A stretch of DNA of 64,000 nucleotides from Pseudomonas sp. Gutcm_11s (GTDB lineage Bacteria; Pseudomonadota; Gammaproteobacteria; Pseudomonadales; Pseudomonadaceae): assembly GCF_028649395.1 (NCBI RefSeq), contig NZ_JAQSUW010000009.1:141989-205988 (forward strand), written 5' to 3'. This document shows, one piece after another, positions 27,363 through 35,837 of this stretch (position 1 is its first letter; the number at the start of each line of letters is the position of its first letter). A program made the position numbers and the translations under genes. A model generated the notes under the pieces. It was not told the origin of the DNA, did not search any database, and saw only the letters and a program-made list of their open reading frames with translations.

Positions 27363-29321
27363 CTAGAGCTGGAACTGCGCCACCAGCTGTTCCTGGCTGC
27401 CGGCCACCTTGCGCAGGTGCTCGCCGCAGTCGCGGGTGTGGGCCGCGGTGCGGCGGTTCTCGCCGGTCATGTCGTTGAGGCGGTGCATGTGCTGGTTGAC
27501 CTCCTGGGTAGTGGCCGCCTGCTCCTCGGCTGCTGCGGCGATCTGGAAGGCCAGCGCGTGCACGCCCTGCAGCGAGTCGTCCAGATGGCCCAGCGAGGCG
27601 AGCACGGCCTGGGTTTCCAACTCCAGGGCCTGGGCCTGTTCGCTGGAACCCTGCATGCGCGCCTGCGCCTCGCCGGAGGAGTCGCCGAGGGCGCCGACTA
27701 TGGTGACGATTTCCTCGGTGGCGCTGCGGGTACGCAGGGCCAGGTTGCGCACCTCGTCGGCGACCACAGCGAAGCCGCGACCCTGTTCGCCGGCGCGAGC
27801 CGCCTCGATGGCGGCGTTGAGCGCGAGCAGGTTGGTCTGCTCGGCGATGCCGCGGATCACGTCGAGTACCGAGCCGATCTGCTGGCTGTCGCTGGCCAGG
27901 GTCTGCACCACTTGGCCTGCGCCGCGCAGGCCGGCGAGCAGCTGGTCCTGCTGGCCGATCATGCGCTGCAGGCTGCCCTGCACGGTGACGAAGGCATCGC
28001 GTGCGGCGGCGCTGCCATCGGCGCTCTGGCTGGCGTTGCTGGCGATCTCCTGCACGGTGGCGGCCATCTGGTCGACGGCGCTGACCACCAGCTCCAGGGC
28101 CTCCTGCTGTTCGTCCAGGCGGCTGCTGGTCTGCCCGGCGGCGCCGAGGATGTCGCCGCTGGCACTGCCCACCGCCTGGCTGGCCTGGCGCAGGCGCTCG
28201 ACCACGTCGCGCCAGGCGCGGGCCATCTCGTGCAGGGCCTGCATCAGGCCGCTGTGATCGCCGCCCTCGGCGCTCAGGCGCAGCTCGCCGGCGGCCAGGC
28301 GGCGGGCCAGCTCGGCCATGCTGCTGGGCTCGCCACCGAGCGGGCGCATCACGCTGCGGCTGACCAGCCAGGTGGCCAGGGCCACGCCGGCGATGGTCAG
28401 CAGGACCAGCACCACCATCTGCCACATCAGCTCTCGCACCGGGGCGAAGGCCTGGTTCTGATCCATCTCGGCAATCAGCGCCCAGTGCTGGTCATCCAGC
28501 TGCAGCGGCACGAAGGCCTTGAGCACTGGCTGGCCGTTGAGGCCGGCCTCGGCCAGGCGGCCCTGCTCACCGTTGAGGGCGCGGCCGATGGCGGCGCCCG
28601 GCAGCTGCTCGCCGGCTTCGCCCTGGCGGGCCACGCGATGGTTGTCGAAGCGCGCGGAGTCCGAGCGCAGCTGGGCGTCGGGGCCGACCAGGTAGGTCTC
28701 GCCGGCTTCGCCCAGGCCCTGGCGGGTCTGCATCACCCGGTTCAGTTCGGACAGTGGCAGCTCCAGGACCAGCAACAGTTGCAGTTCGCCTTCTTCCTCG
28801 ACGGGGGCGGCGAGGAACTGGCTGGGTTCGCCGCCGGAGCTGTTCACTGCCAGGTCGCCGATCTCGGCCTGGCCGCTATCCAGGCCCGCGCGCACCACGC
28901 GGCCGAGAGGCGTGTCGCGCCAGGCGGCATCGCCCAGGTTCTGCTGGTAATCGGCGCCGCGGCGCAGGCTGAACAGCACCTTGCCGTCCTTGTCGATCAG
29001 CTTGAGTTCGCTGTAGCCGAAGGTCTCGGCGAAATTCTGGAAGATCGGACGGTCGTAGTTGGCGGTGCTGACCAGAGCTGCGCCATCCAGGCCGGCGTAA
29101 CTGGTGCCGAGGTTGCTGGCCAGGGTGCCGAGCTGGTTGTGGCGCGACTGCCAGCTGTCCTGCAACTGCTGTTGTTTGATATTCGCTACGGCTTCCAGGG
29201 CGTTCAGGGACTGCTCGCGCAGGGCCTGGCTGGCCTGCTGGTAGACCGTCATGGTCATCGCCAATACTGGAATTAGACCGATCAGGAGAAAACTCAGGGC
29301 AAGCTTCAGACGCAACGGCAT
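27363..29321 (-). CDS. Methyl-accepting chemotaxis protein, Cache-type sensor
   Basis: A 652-residue receptor. An N-terminal membrane helix (about 8-28) is followed by a periplasmic domain of about 270 residues that reads as a double Cache sensor ('[20 protein letters not shown]'). A second helix lies near 293-315, then HAMP, then the signalling domain with the universal hairpin '[20 protein letters not shown]' near residue 505. No C-terminal CheR-docking pentapeptide is seen. The ligand is unknown. GGAG lies 9 bases before the ATG. Confidence 0.95.
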   Translation of the reverse strand: MPLRLKLALSFLLIGLIPVLAMTMTVYQQASQALREQSLNALEAVANIKQQQLQDSWQSRHNQLGTLASNLGTSYAGLDGAALVSTANYDRPIFQNFAETFGYSELKLIDKDGKVLFSLRRGADYQQNLGDAAWRDTPLGRVVRAGLDSGQAEIGDLAVNSSGGEPSQFLAAPVEEEGELQLLLVLELPLSELNRVMQTRQGLGEAGETYLVGPDAQLRSDSARFDNHRVARQGEAGEQLPGAAIGRALNGEQGRLAEAGLNGQPVLKAFVPLQLDDQHWALIAEMDQNQAFAPVRELMWQMVVLVLLTIAGVALATWLVSRSVMRPLGGEPSSMAELARRLAAGELRLSAEGGDHSGLMQALHEMARAWRDVVERLRQASQAVGSASGDILGAAGQTSSRLDEQQEALELVVSAVDQMAATVQEIASNASQSADGSAAARDAFVTVQGSLQRMIGQQDQLLAGLRGAGQVVQTLASDSQQIGSVLDVIRGIAEQTNLLALNAAIEAARAGEQGRGFAVVADEVRNLALRTRSATEEIVTIVGALGDSSGEAQARMQGSSEQAQALELETQAVLASLGHLDDSLQGVHALAFQIAAAAEEQAATTQEVNQHMHRLNDMTGENRRTAAHTRDCGEHLRKVAGSQEQLVAQFQL

Positions 29322-29376
29322 GTCGCACGGCTCCGCGTGTAGATGGGTGACATAGGTTTGAAATCGTCAAATATTT

Positions 29377-29392
29377 TGCAAGAAGCGTGCAA
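29377..29392 (-). promoter_or_regulatory. Possible sigma-54-like element upstream of chemoreceptor gene
   Basis: On the minus strand TTGCACG-CTTC-TTGCA matches the -24/-12 layout of sigma-54 promoters except that the -24 GG reads TG. It lies 56 bases before the receptor start. The same bases are also an inverted repeat (TTTGCA...TGCAAA), so a repressor site is an alternative. Confidence 0.25.
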
Positions 29393-29526
29393 ATTGCTTT
29401 ACGAGTGTCAAAAAAATCAACCGCGCGGGTCCGCAAGGACTCGGATTTGGCCGCCACGGCAAGCGGCGCAGGGCCGGCCTGCTGCTAGAGTCGCAGGCAG
29501 AACAAGAACCACGGGGGAATGAGGCG

Positions 29527-30516
29527 ATGAAGATTCTGGTAACAGGGGCGAGCGGATTCATCGGTGGGCGCTTCGCCCGCTTCGCTCTGGAGCAGGGCTT
29601 GCAGGTGCGGGTCAACGGGCGGCGCCCCGAGGCGGTGCAGCACCTGGTCAAGCGTGGTGCGGAATTCGTCCAGGGCGACCTGTCCGATGCCGACCTGGTA
29701 CACAAGCTGTGTCGCGACGTGGAGATGGTCGTGCATTGCGCCGGCGCGGTCGGCACCTGGGGTACCTACGAACACTTCCACCAGGCCAACGTGGCGGTGA
29801 CGCAGAACGTGATCGAGGCCTGCCTGGGACAGAAGGTGCGGCGCCTGGTGCACCTGTCTTCGCCTTCGGTGTACTTCGACGGCAAGTCCCATGTGGGCTT
29901 GCGCGAGGAGCAGGTGCCGAAGAACTTCGTCGACCATTACGGCGCCACCAAGTACCTGGCCGAGCAGAAGGTCATGGAGGCGCAGGAGTTCGGTCTGGAA
30001 GTGATCGCCCTGCGCCCGCGCTTCGTCACCGGTGCCGGCGATACCAGCATCTTCCCGCGGCTGATCGGCATGCATCGCAAGGGCAAGCTGATGATGATCG
30101 GCGACGGCCTCAACAAGGTCGACTTCACCAGCGTGCAGAACCTCAACGACGCCCTGTTCAGCAGCCTGCTGGCCGCCGGCCCGGCGCTGGGCAAGGTGTA
30201 CAACATCAGCAATGGCGCGCCGGTGCCGCTGTGGGACGTGGTCAACTTCGTGCTGCGCCGCTTCGACCTGCCGCCAGTGACCAAACGCATGCCGTTCGCT
30301 CTGGCCTATGGCGCGGCGACGCTCAACGAGACGGTGTGCAAGCTGCTGCCCGGGCGCCCGGAGCCGGCGCTGTTCCGCCTCGGCGTGGCGGTGATGGCGC
30401 GCGACTTCAGCCTGGATATCTCGCGAGCCCGGCAGTACCTCGACTACGAGCCGCAGGTGCCGATCTGGGACGCGCTGGACGAGTTCTGCACCTGGTGGAA
30501 GGTGCAAGGGCGCTGA
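29527..30516 (+). CDS. NAD-dependent epimerase/dehydratase family (extended SDR)
   Basis: A 329-residue extended short-chain dehydrogenase. The cofactor motif is 'VTGASGFIGGRFARFALEQG' at residues 5-24, and catalytic Tyr and Lys are in 'YGATKYLAE' near residue 138. It resembles the 3-beta-hydroxysteroid dehydrogenase/isomerase-like branch. The substrate, a nucleotide sugar or sterol-like molecule, cannot be decided. Divergent from the chemoreceptor gene. Confidence 0.88.
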   Translation: MKILVTGASGFIGGRFARFALEQGLQVRVNGRRPEAVQHLVKRGAEFVQGDLSDADLVHKLCRDVEMVVHCAGAVGTWGTYEHFHQANVAVTQNVIEACLGQKVRRLVHLSSPSVYFDGKSHVGLREEQVPKNFVDHYGATKYLAEQKVMEAQEFGLEVIALRPRFVTGAGDTSIFPRLIGMHRKGKLMMIGDGLNKVDFTSVQNLNDALFSSLLAAGPALGKVYNISNGAPVPLWDVVNFVLRRFDLPPVTKRMPFALAYGAATLNETVCKLLPGRPEPALFRLGVAVMARDFSLDISRARQYLDYEPQVPIWDALDEFCTWWKVQGR

Positions 30517-30609
30517 GGTTATCTGCCCGCGCCGGCTTATAACTCGCCGGCCGGGTCGGGCCTGGCGGTCGACCTATACTGGCCTGTAAAGCCAGCGAGG
30601 AAGTCCGCC

Positions 30610-31632
30610 ATGTTCGCCATGATGGAAAGCGCCAGGCTCGAAGCGCTGCATCTTGCCCATGACCCTGCCACCGGCCTCAAGGCCATCATCGCCATCCACA
30701 ACACCCGGCTCGGTCCGGCGCTGGGTGGCTGCCGCTACCTGGCCTACCCCGACGACGAGAGCGCCGTGCGTGACGCCATCCGCCTGGCCCAGGGCATGAG
30801 CTACAAGGCTGCGCTGGCCGGCCTGGAGCAGGGTGGCGGCAAGGCGGTGATCATCCGTCCGCCGCATGTGGATAACCGTGGCCTCCTGTTCGAAGCCTTT
30901 GGGCGCATGATCGAGTCGCTCAAGGGGCGCTACATCACCGCGGTCGACAGCGGCACCTCCAGCGCTGACATGGACTGCATCGCCCAGCAGACCCAGCACG
31001 TGACCAGCACCACCGCAGCCGGCGACCCTTCGCCACATACCGCCATGGGCATCTATTCCGGCATCCGTGCCAGCGCCCTGGCACGCCTCGGCAGCGACGA
31101 TCTGGACGGCCTGCGCGTGGCCATCCAGGGCCTCGGCAACGTCGGCTTCGCCCTGGCCGAACAGCTGGCCGCCGCCGGTGCGCTGCTGTATGTCAGCGAC
31201 CTCGATCCCGGTCGGGTACAGCTGGCGGTGGAGCAGCTCGGCGCCCAGCCGGTCAGCGGCGAGGAGCTGCTCGCCACGCCCTGCGACATCCTCGCGCCGT
31301 GCGGCCTGGGTGGCGTGCTCAATGCGCAGACGGTGGGCGAGCTGCGTTGCGCGGCGGTGGCCGGCGCGGCCAACAACCAACTGGCCAGCGCCGAGGTCGC
31401 CGACGAGCTGGAGGGGCGCGGCATCCTCTATGCACCGGACTACGTGATCAATTCCGGTGGGCTGATCTACGTCGCGCTCAAGCACCGCGGCGAGGAGCTG
31501 CCGGCCATCACCGCGCACCTGGCGCGGATCGGCCGGCGCCTGACCGAGATCTACGCCCACGCCCAGGCCGACAAGCGCTCGCCGGCGCGCGTCGCCGACG
31601 ATCTGGCCGAGCGCCTGCTCTACGGCGCCTAG
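30610..31632 (+). CDS. ldh: Leucine (Glu/Leu/Phe/Val) dehydrogenase
   Basis: A 340-residue enzyme of normal length for leucine dehydrogenase. The N-terminal domain holds 'LGPALGGCRY' and the catalytic lysines 'MSYKAALAGLEQGGGKAVI' near residues 65-83; the Rossmann domain carries 'IQGLGNVGFALAEQL' near 174-188. It deaminates branched-chain amino acids with NAD. GAGGAAG precedes the ATG. Its stop overlaps the convergent EamA gene by 4 bases. Confidence 0.92.
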   Translation: MFAMMESARLEALHLAHDPATGLKAIIAIHNTRLGPALGGCRYLAYPDDESAVRDAIRLAQGMSYKAALAGLEQGGGKAVIIRPPHVDNRGLLFEAFGRMIESLKGRYITAVDSGTSSADMDCIAQQTQHVTSTTAAGDPSPHTAMGIYSGIRASALARLGSDDLDGLRVAIQGLGNVGFALAEQLAAAGALLYVSDLDPGRVQLAVEQLGAQPVSGEELLATPCDILAPCGLGGVLNAQTVGELRCAAVAGAANNQLASAEVADELEGRGILYAPDYVINSGGLIYVALKHRGEELPAITAHLARIGRRLTEIYAHAQADKRSPARVADDLAERLLYGA

Positions 31633-32492
31633 CCAGCCTTGGGCTTACGGAACACCAGCAGCAGGCCGAGCAGAATGGCGCTCATGCCGGCCAGGCTCAG
31701 GCCGCTCATGGCGTTGCCGAGGAACAGGTAGTCCATCGCCGCCGTCACGCCCGGCACCAGGTAGAACAGGCTGGTGACGTTGACCAGGTTGCCGGCGCGG
31801 ATCAGCCGGTACAGCAGCAGCTGGGCCACCACCGAGATGACGATGCCCAACCACAGCAGCGGCACCAGGAAGTCCAGCGACCACTCCACCGCCACATGCT
31901 GGAACGGCAGCAGCACGGCGCAGGCCAGCAGGCTCACCGCATACTGCAGCGGCAGGGTCTGCAGCGGCGTCTGGTTAAGGCCCTTCTGCGCGATGGCGCC
32001 CAGCGTCATGCATAGCAGCGCGCCGAGCGCATATCCCATACCGCCGGCGGAGAAGCGCGCCAGGCCGATGCTCTGCCACACCACCAGCACCAGCCCGAGC
32101 AGCGCCAGGCCGAGGCCGATCAGGCGCAGCAGGGCGAAGCGCCGCTCCAGCAGCATCAGGGTGAGGATCGGTTGCACGCCGAGCAGGGTCGCCAGCACGC
32201 CGGGGGTGATGCCCTGGTCGAGTGCCAGCAGGTAGCAGATGGAGTAGCCGCCGATCATCAGCAGGCCGGTGCCCGCCGTGCGCAGACGTTGGCCGCGTAC
32301 TGGCATCCAGCTGCGAGCGAGGACGCCGATGATCAGCAGCACGCCCAGGGCGAGGATGAAGCGCAGGGTGAGGAAGGCGAAGGCCGAGGCATGGTCGAGG
32401 CCCAGGCGGGCGAAGATCGCGCCACTGCCCCAGAGCAGGACGAACAGCGTGGTAGAGGCACAGCTGCCCCAGAAGGTCTTGTCGAAACGCAT
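31629..32492 (-). CDS. EamA-family (DMT) transporter
   Basis: A 287-residue, ten-helix protein with two EamA repeats ('FVLLWGSGAIFARLGLDHAS' opening the first, 'VTSLFYLVPGVTAAMDYLFL' in the second). A probable exporter; substrate unknown. It is divergent from an AraC-type regulator at 32880 across 387 bases, suggesting regulator and target. AGGAA is 7 bases before its ATG. Confidence 0.9.
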   Translation of the reverse strand: MRFDKTFWGSCASTTLFVLLWGSGAIFARLGLDHASAFAFLTLRFILALGVLLIIGVLARSWMPVRGQRLRTAGTGLLMIGGYSICYLLALDQGITPGVLATLLGVQPILTLMLLERRFALLRLIGLGLALLGLVLVVWQSIGLARFSAGGMGYALGALLCMTLGAIAQKGLNQTPLQTLPLQYAVSLLACAVLLPFQHVAVEWSLDFLVPLLWLGIVISVVAQLLLYRLIRAGNLVNVTSLFYLVPGVTAAMDYLFLGNAMSGLSLAGMSAILLGLLLVFRKPKAG

Positions 32493-32879
32493 GAGAAATT
32501 CCTGTCGAAAACGGCATGGGTCTCGCCACCGAAACGGTGCGGTATGGGCGAAACCGAAAAGTCGTTGGGATCGACCGCAGTGGGCGGGCGATCAGGCGCT
32601 GATGGGCGGCGGTGGAGGCGAGCCGGCCAGGCAGGCGCGAGGAGGTGCGACAGGAGGGGAGATGCCGAACAGGACCGGGCACGCACCGGCACCGAACGAG
32701 TCGGGGCGGTTGGAGAAGCGGCGTGCGGTATGGGCGGTCATGCGCGATGGTCCGTGATGGCTCGGGATGAGCCGCCTGCACGTTAGTTCTTCCTGGCCGC
32801 TCGGTCAATCCTGGTGCTGGCGCTTTGGCGCGTGACGGACTATCTCTGCCGACCAACGACATCTTCGAATGGAGAAGGC
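32493..32879. other. Long intergenic region between EamA and AraC genes
   Basis: 387 bases with no supported gene. TGCGGTATGGGCG occurs twice, once at about 32540 and once at about 32726, as a 13-base direct repeat; it could be a regulator site or leftover duplication. Otherwise nothing recognisable. Confidence 0.5.
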
Positions 32880-33548
32880 ATGGACCTGGCGCATTGGCAG
32901 GGGCAGCTCTGGCTGCAGCGCGATTTCTGCCTGCTGGCCGGTGCCAGCGGCGATACGCAGCCGCATGCGCACTACGCGCACCAGGCGATGCTGGCGCTGC
33001 AGGACCCGCTGCGCCTGCTGATCGACGGTCGGCCGGTGAGCGAGCGCTTTGTGCTGGTCGAGTCGCTGTGCCCTCATGCCTTCGTCGAGCCGGGTCAGCC
33101 GCTGCTTGCGCTGTATGCCGAGCCGCTGGCGTTCTCCGCGGCGACTTTGCGCGGGGTGCTCGGCGATGTGCCGACAGAGCCCCAGGCGCTGCTCGCGCGC
33201 TTGCAGCAGGCGCCGCGGCAACCACTGGACGAGCGTGTGGCGCAGGCGCTGCAAGCGGTGGATGAGTTGCTGCAGGACCGGCTCGGCGCTGCCAGCCTGG
33301 CGCAGCAGGTCTGTCTGTCGCTGAGCCAGCTGGAGCGCCTGTTCGGTGTCCAGGTCGGTCTCTCGGTACGGCGTCTGGTGCTGTGGCGGCGCTTGCGCCT
33401 CGCCCTGCTGCTGAGCTGGTCCGGCAGCAGCCTGACCGAGGCCGCGCATGCCGCCGGCTTTGCCGACTCGGCGCATTTCTCGCGCACGGTGCGCAGCATG
33501 TTTGGCGTGCAGGCGCAGAGCCTGCGCCATCTGCGCCTAGTCGACTGA
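32880..33548 (+). CDS. AraC-family transcriptional regulator
   Basis: The start at ATG 32880 has GGAG 5 bases upstream; a longer frame from 32814 has no support. The 222-residue protein has an N-terminal cupin-like sensor half and a C-terminal double helix-turn-helix ('AASLAQQVCLSLSQLERLFG', and 'LTEAAHAAGFADSAHFSRTV' near residues 180-200). It probably controls the divergent EamA exporter. Its 3' end overlaps the convergent desaturase-like gene by 12 bases. Confidence 0.88.
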   Translation: MDLAHWQGQLWLQRDFCLLAGASGDTQPHAHYAHQAMLALQDPLRLLIDGRPVSERFVLVESLCPHAFVEPGQPLLALYAEPLAFSAATLRGVLGDVPTEPQALLARLQQAPRQPLDERVAQALQAVDELLQDRLGAASLAQQVCLSLSQLERLFGVQVGLSVRRLVLWRRLRLALLLSWSGSSLTEAAHAAGFADSAHFSRTVRSMFGVQAQSLRHLRLVD

Positions 33549-34436
33549 ACCGCGCAGGGCGGCTGGCAGCTCCACGCCAGCGGTCGCGGAGGACTGGCTG
33601 CGGAAGGGCTCGGCCAGTTGCGCGAGATAATCGTGCGGATAGTCGGGGCGGCTGCCGATGCCCAGATCGTCGCTGCCCAGCCGGTAGTGCGGCCGGTAGA
33701 AGGCAGTGCCGAGCAGGCGATCCCAGATGCTGAAGAACAGGGCGAAATTGACGTCGCCGGCGCGGCCGTACTTCAGGTGGTGGAAGCGGTGCAGTGGCGC
33801 CCAGGCGAACAGGTGGCGCAGGGCGCCGATGCGCATGTCGACATTGCTGTGTTGCAGCAGCAGTTGCACGGCGATGGCGAAGGCCAGCAACGCGGCGATC
33901 GGCAGCGGCATGCCCAGGAGCAGCAGTGGTGCCGTACCGGCCAGCGCCTCCAGGCCCAGGTGCAGCGGGTGTTTCATCAGGCCGTTGAAACCGTACATGC
34001 GTTGCACGCTGTGATGCACGGCGTGCAGGCGCCAGAGCAGGGCGCTGCGGTGGCTGAGCCAGTGCATCAGGGTGATGCCGAGGTCGGCCACGGCGATGGC
34101 CAGCAGCAGTTGCAGCCACAGCGGCCAGTCATGCGGCCAGAACCCGTTCGCGGGAAGGAGCGCCGCCAGCAGCGGAATGCAGGAGATGCCGAGGATGTTC
34201 AGCGCTTCGTTGCAGCCGGCATGCAGGACATCGCGCCAGCGGTCGTCGTGAGCCTTGTTCCAGTCATGCTGATAGGGCAGGGCAGCCTCGGCGAGGAAGG
34301 ACAGGCCGATGCCGACAAGCAGCAGCGGCAGCAATAGCCACAGCGGCTGCCCCTGGTAGCCGACCAGCCAGGTGGCCAGACCGATCAGGCCGAAGAACAG
34401 GCTGGGGGCGTAGAGGTATTGCAGTAACTGGCGCAT
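33537..34436 (-). CDS. Sterol desaturase / fatty acid hydroxylase family membrane protein
   Basis: A 299-residue protein with several membrane helices and the family's diiron histidine boxes: HWLSH near residue 124, HAVHHS near 138, and HRFHH near 216. Such enzymes use O2 to hydroxylate or desaturate a lipid chain or isoprenoid. The lipid substrate is unknown. GGGAGAG precedes the ATG. It overlaps the end of the convergent AraC gene. Confidence 0.9.
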   Translation of the reverse strand: MRQLLQYLYAPSLFFGLIGLATWLVGYQGQPLWLLLPLLLVGIGLSFLAEAALPYQHDWNKAHDDRWRDVLHAGCNEALNILGISCIPLLAALLPANGFWPHDWPLWLQLLLAIAVADLGITLMHWLSHRSALLWRLHAVHHSVQRMYGFNGLMKHPLHLGLEALAGTAPLLLLGMPLPIAALLAFAIAVQLLLQHSNVDMRIGALRHLFAWAPLHRFHHLKYGRAGDVNFALFFSIWDRLLGTAFYRPHYRLGSDDLGIGSRPDYPHDYLAQLAEPFRSQSSATAGVELPAALRGSVD

Positions 34437-34516
34437 GGGGCTCTCCCTGAGTGAGGAGAGCGCAGCATGCTGGCGCTGCAGGATGGCGGCTTGAACAAAC
34501 CGCGCATCCGCGCGGA

Positions 34517-34780
34517 TCAGTCTTCGTCGGCGGGCGCGTTCAGTTCGGCCAGGGCTTCCGGCTGGTTCTTGAAGGCGCGGGCGAAGGTGTCGCGGTTCTT
34601 CGCCATGAAGATGCCCAGTTCTTCGACCTGCTCCTCGTTCAGCGAGGGCACTGCCTTGTGCAGGGCGTCAGACAGCGCCTCGGCCAGCTCCAGCATCTTG
34701 TCGTAACGATCGGCTTCGGCCTTATCCATGAACAAGCGCTCCGGATCGCGGCTGCTGCGATACACCACTTCGACGGCCAT
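34517..34780 (-). CDS. yebG: YebG family DNA-damage-inducible protein
   Basis: An 87-residue protein with the YebG N-terminus 'MAVEVVYRSSRDPERLFMDK', then a helical 'ADRYDKMLELAEALSDAL' region. YebG is an SOS-induced small protein of unknown biochemical role. GAGGTGA precedes the ATG, and a clear LexA box lies 30 bases upstream at 34810-34825. Confidence 0.92.
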   Translation of the reverse strand: MAVEVVYRSSRDPERLFMDKAEADRYDKMLELAEALSDALHKAVPSLNEEQVEELGIFMAKNRDTFARAFKNQPEALAELNAPADED

Positions 34781-34809
34781 TCATCACCTCATTCCCATAT
34801 ATGATTGAT

Positions 34810-34825
34810 ATGTATGGATATACAG
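34810..34825 (-). promoter_or_regulatory. LexA (SOS) box of yebG
   Basis: On the minus strand the site reads CTGTATATCCATACAT, 14 of 16 positions of the CTGTATATAYATACAG consensus, and differs only at one central base and the last base. It lies 30 bases before the yebG start, the normal place for SOS repression. Confidence 0.88.
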
Positions 34826-34962
34826 TAATTGTTCTGCCTGTGGCCTGGCAAGCCCGTTGTGCGTCCAGAAATGGTCGGGACGCTGGCGCTGGCCTTCATC
34901 CTGCATAGTCGTTGTCATCGAAGCGGTCCAGCATGACCGTATCCGAACTGCAGGAGAGCACC

Positions 34963-35427
34963 GTGAGTTACCCCCGTATCGATGCCATGCGCGATGGCAT
35001 GCATGGCCTGGCCCAGTCCTTCGGCAACCTGTTGGTTGAAGCCTTCCACTACCTGGCGCTGTTCGCCATTGGCGGCATCACCGCCTGGGCCTCGGTGATG
35101 GCCTTTCTCGGCATGCTCGACAAGGGCCAGGTGGAGGTGGACGACATCCTCCTGCTGTTCATCTACCTGGAGCTGGGTGCCATGGTCGGCATCTACTTCA
35201 AGACCAACCACATGCCGGTGCGCTTCCTTATCTATGTAGCGATCACCGCGCTGACCCGCCTGCTGATCTCCGACGTGTCGCACCACAACGGCCCGGGTCT
35301 GGGCGTGGTCTATGTCTCCGGTGCGATCCTGCTGTTGGCCATGGCGATCCTGGTGGTGCGCTTCGCCTCGTCGCGCTTCCCTTCGGTGCAAGCCAGCCCA
35401 CGCACGGCGGATGCCGAAGAGAGCTGA
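34963..35427 (+). CDS. psiE: Phosphate-starvation-inducible PsiE family membrane protein
   Basis: A GTG start at 34963 has AGGAG 6 bases upstream and gives 154 residues; ATG 34933 would give 164. Four predicted helices, with the family marks 'LELGAMVGIYFKTNHMPVRF' and 'ISDVSHHNG'. PsiE is induced in E. coli by phosphate starvation and cAMP-CRP, with no defined activity. Divergent from yebG. Confidence 0.88.
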   Translation: MSYPRIDAMRDGMHGLAQSFGNLLVEAFHYLALFAIGGITAWASVMAFLGMLDKGQVEVDDILLLFIYLELGAMVGIYFKTNHMPVRFLIYVAITALTRLLISDVSHHNGPGLGVVYVSGAILLLAMAILVVRFASSRFPSVQASPRTADAEES

Positions 35428-35540
35428 TCGCCTTTCATTTGCGAATATTTATTAATAACATGTAGGGCTTATCCAGATCCCGATGGCCAGCGGCGCAGCT
35501 CAGTTGCGGCGACTGGCCACGCACCTTCGATGAGCCGACC

Positions 35541-35837
35541 GTGAGCAAGCAATCCACCCTGTCGCCCTGGAGCATCGCCGCGCGCGTGCTGGCCGCCCTG
35601 ATCGGCGGCTATGCGCTGGCCTACGGCTTCGCCGCCTTCTTCTCCGTGTACCTGCCGCTGGCGCGGCCGGACCGCGTGGCCTTCGCCGGCATGCTCAGCT
35701 TCGCCGTGTGGACGGCGGCGGCGATATACGCCTTCGCGGCTCGTCGCGCTTTGCATGCCTGGCTGTGGCTTGCCGGCCTGACCGTCGCCATGTGCCTGGC
35801 GGCCTACCTGCCAACCGATCTGGGGGTACGCCCATGA
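35541..35837 (+). CDS. DUF3649 membrane protein of iron-uptake-type operon
   Basis: A 98-residue protein with three predicted helices, starting at GTG 35541. The sequence fits DUF3649, small inner membrane proteins found with PepSY-TM and DUF3325 proteins in siderophore/heme-linked operons. It overlaps the next start by 4 bases (ATGA). The three genes 35541-37689 clearly form one operon. No TonB-dependent receptor lies beside it. Confidence 0.8.
   Translation: MSKQSTLSPWSIAARVLAALIGGYALAYGFAAFFSVYLPLARPDRVAFAGMLSFAVWTAAAIYAFAARRALHAWLWLAGLTVAMCLAAYLPTDLGVRP

Noticed and set aside
35435..35465. Possible Fur box before the DUF3649 operon
   Set aside because: AT-rich but too few matches to the GATAAT hexamer pattern to claim.
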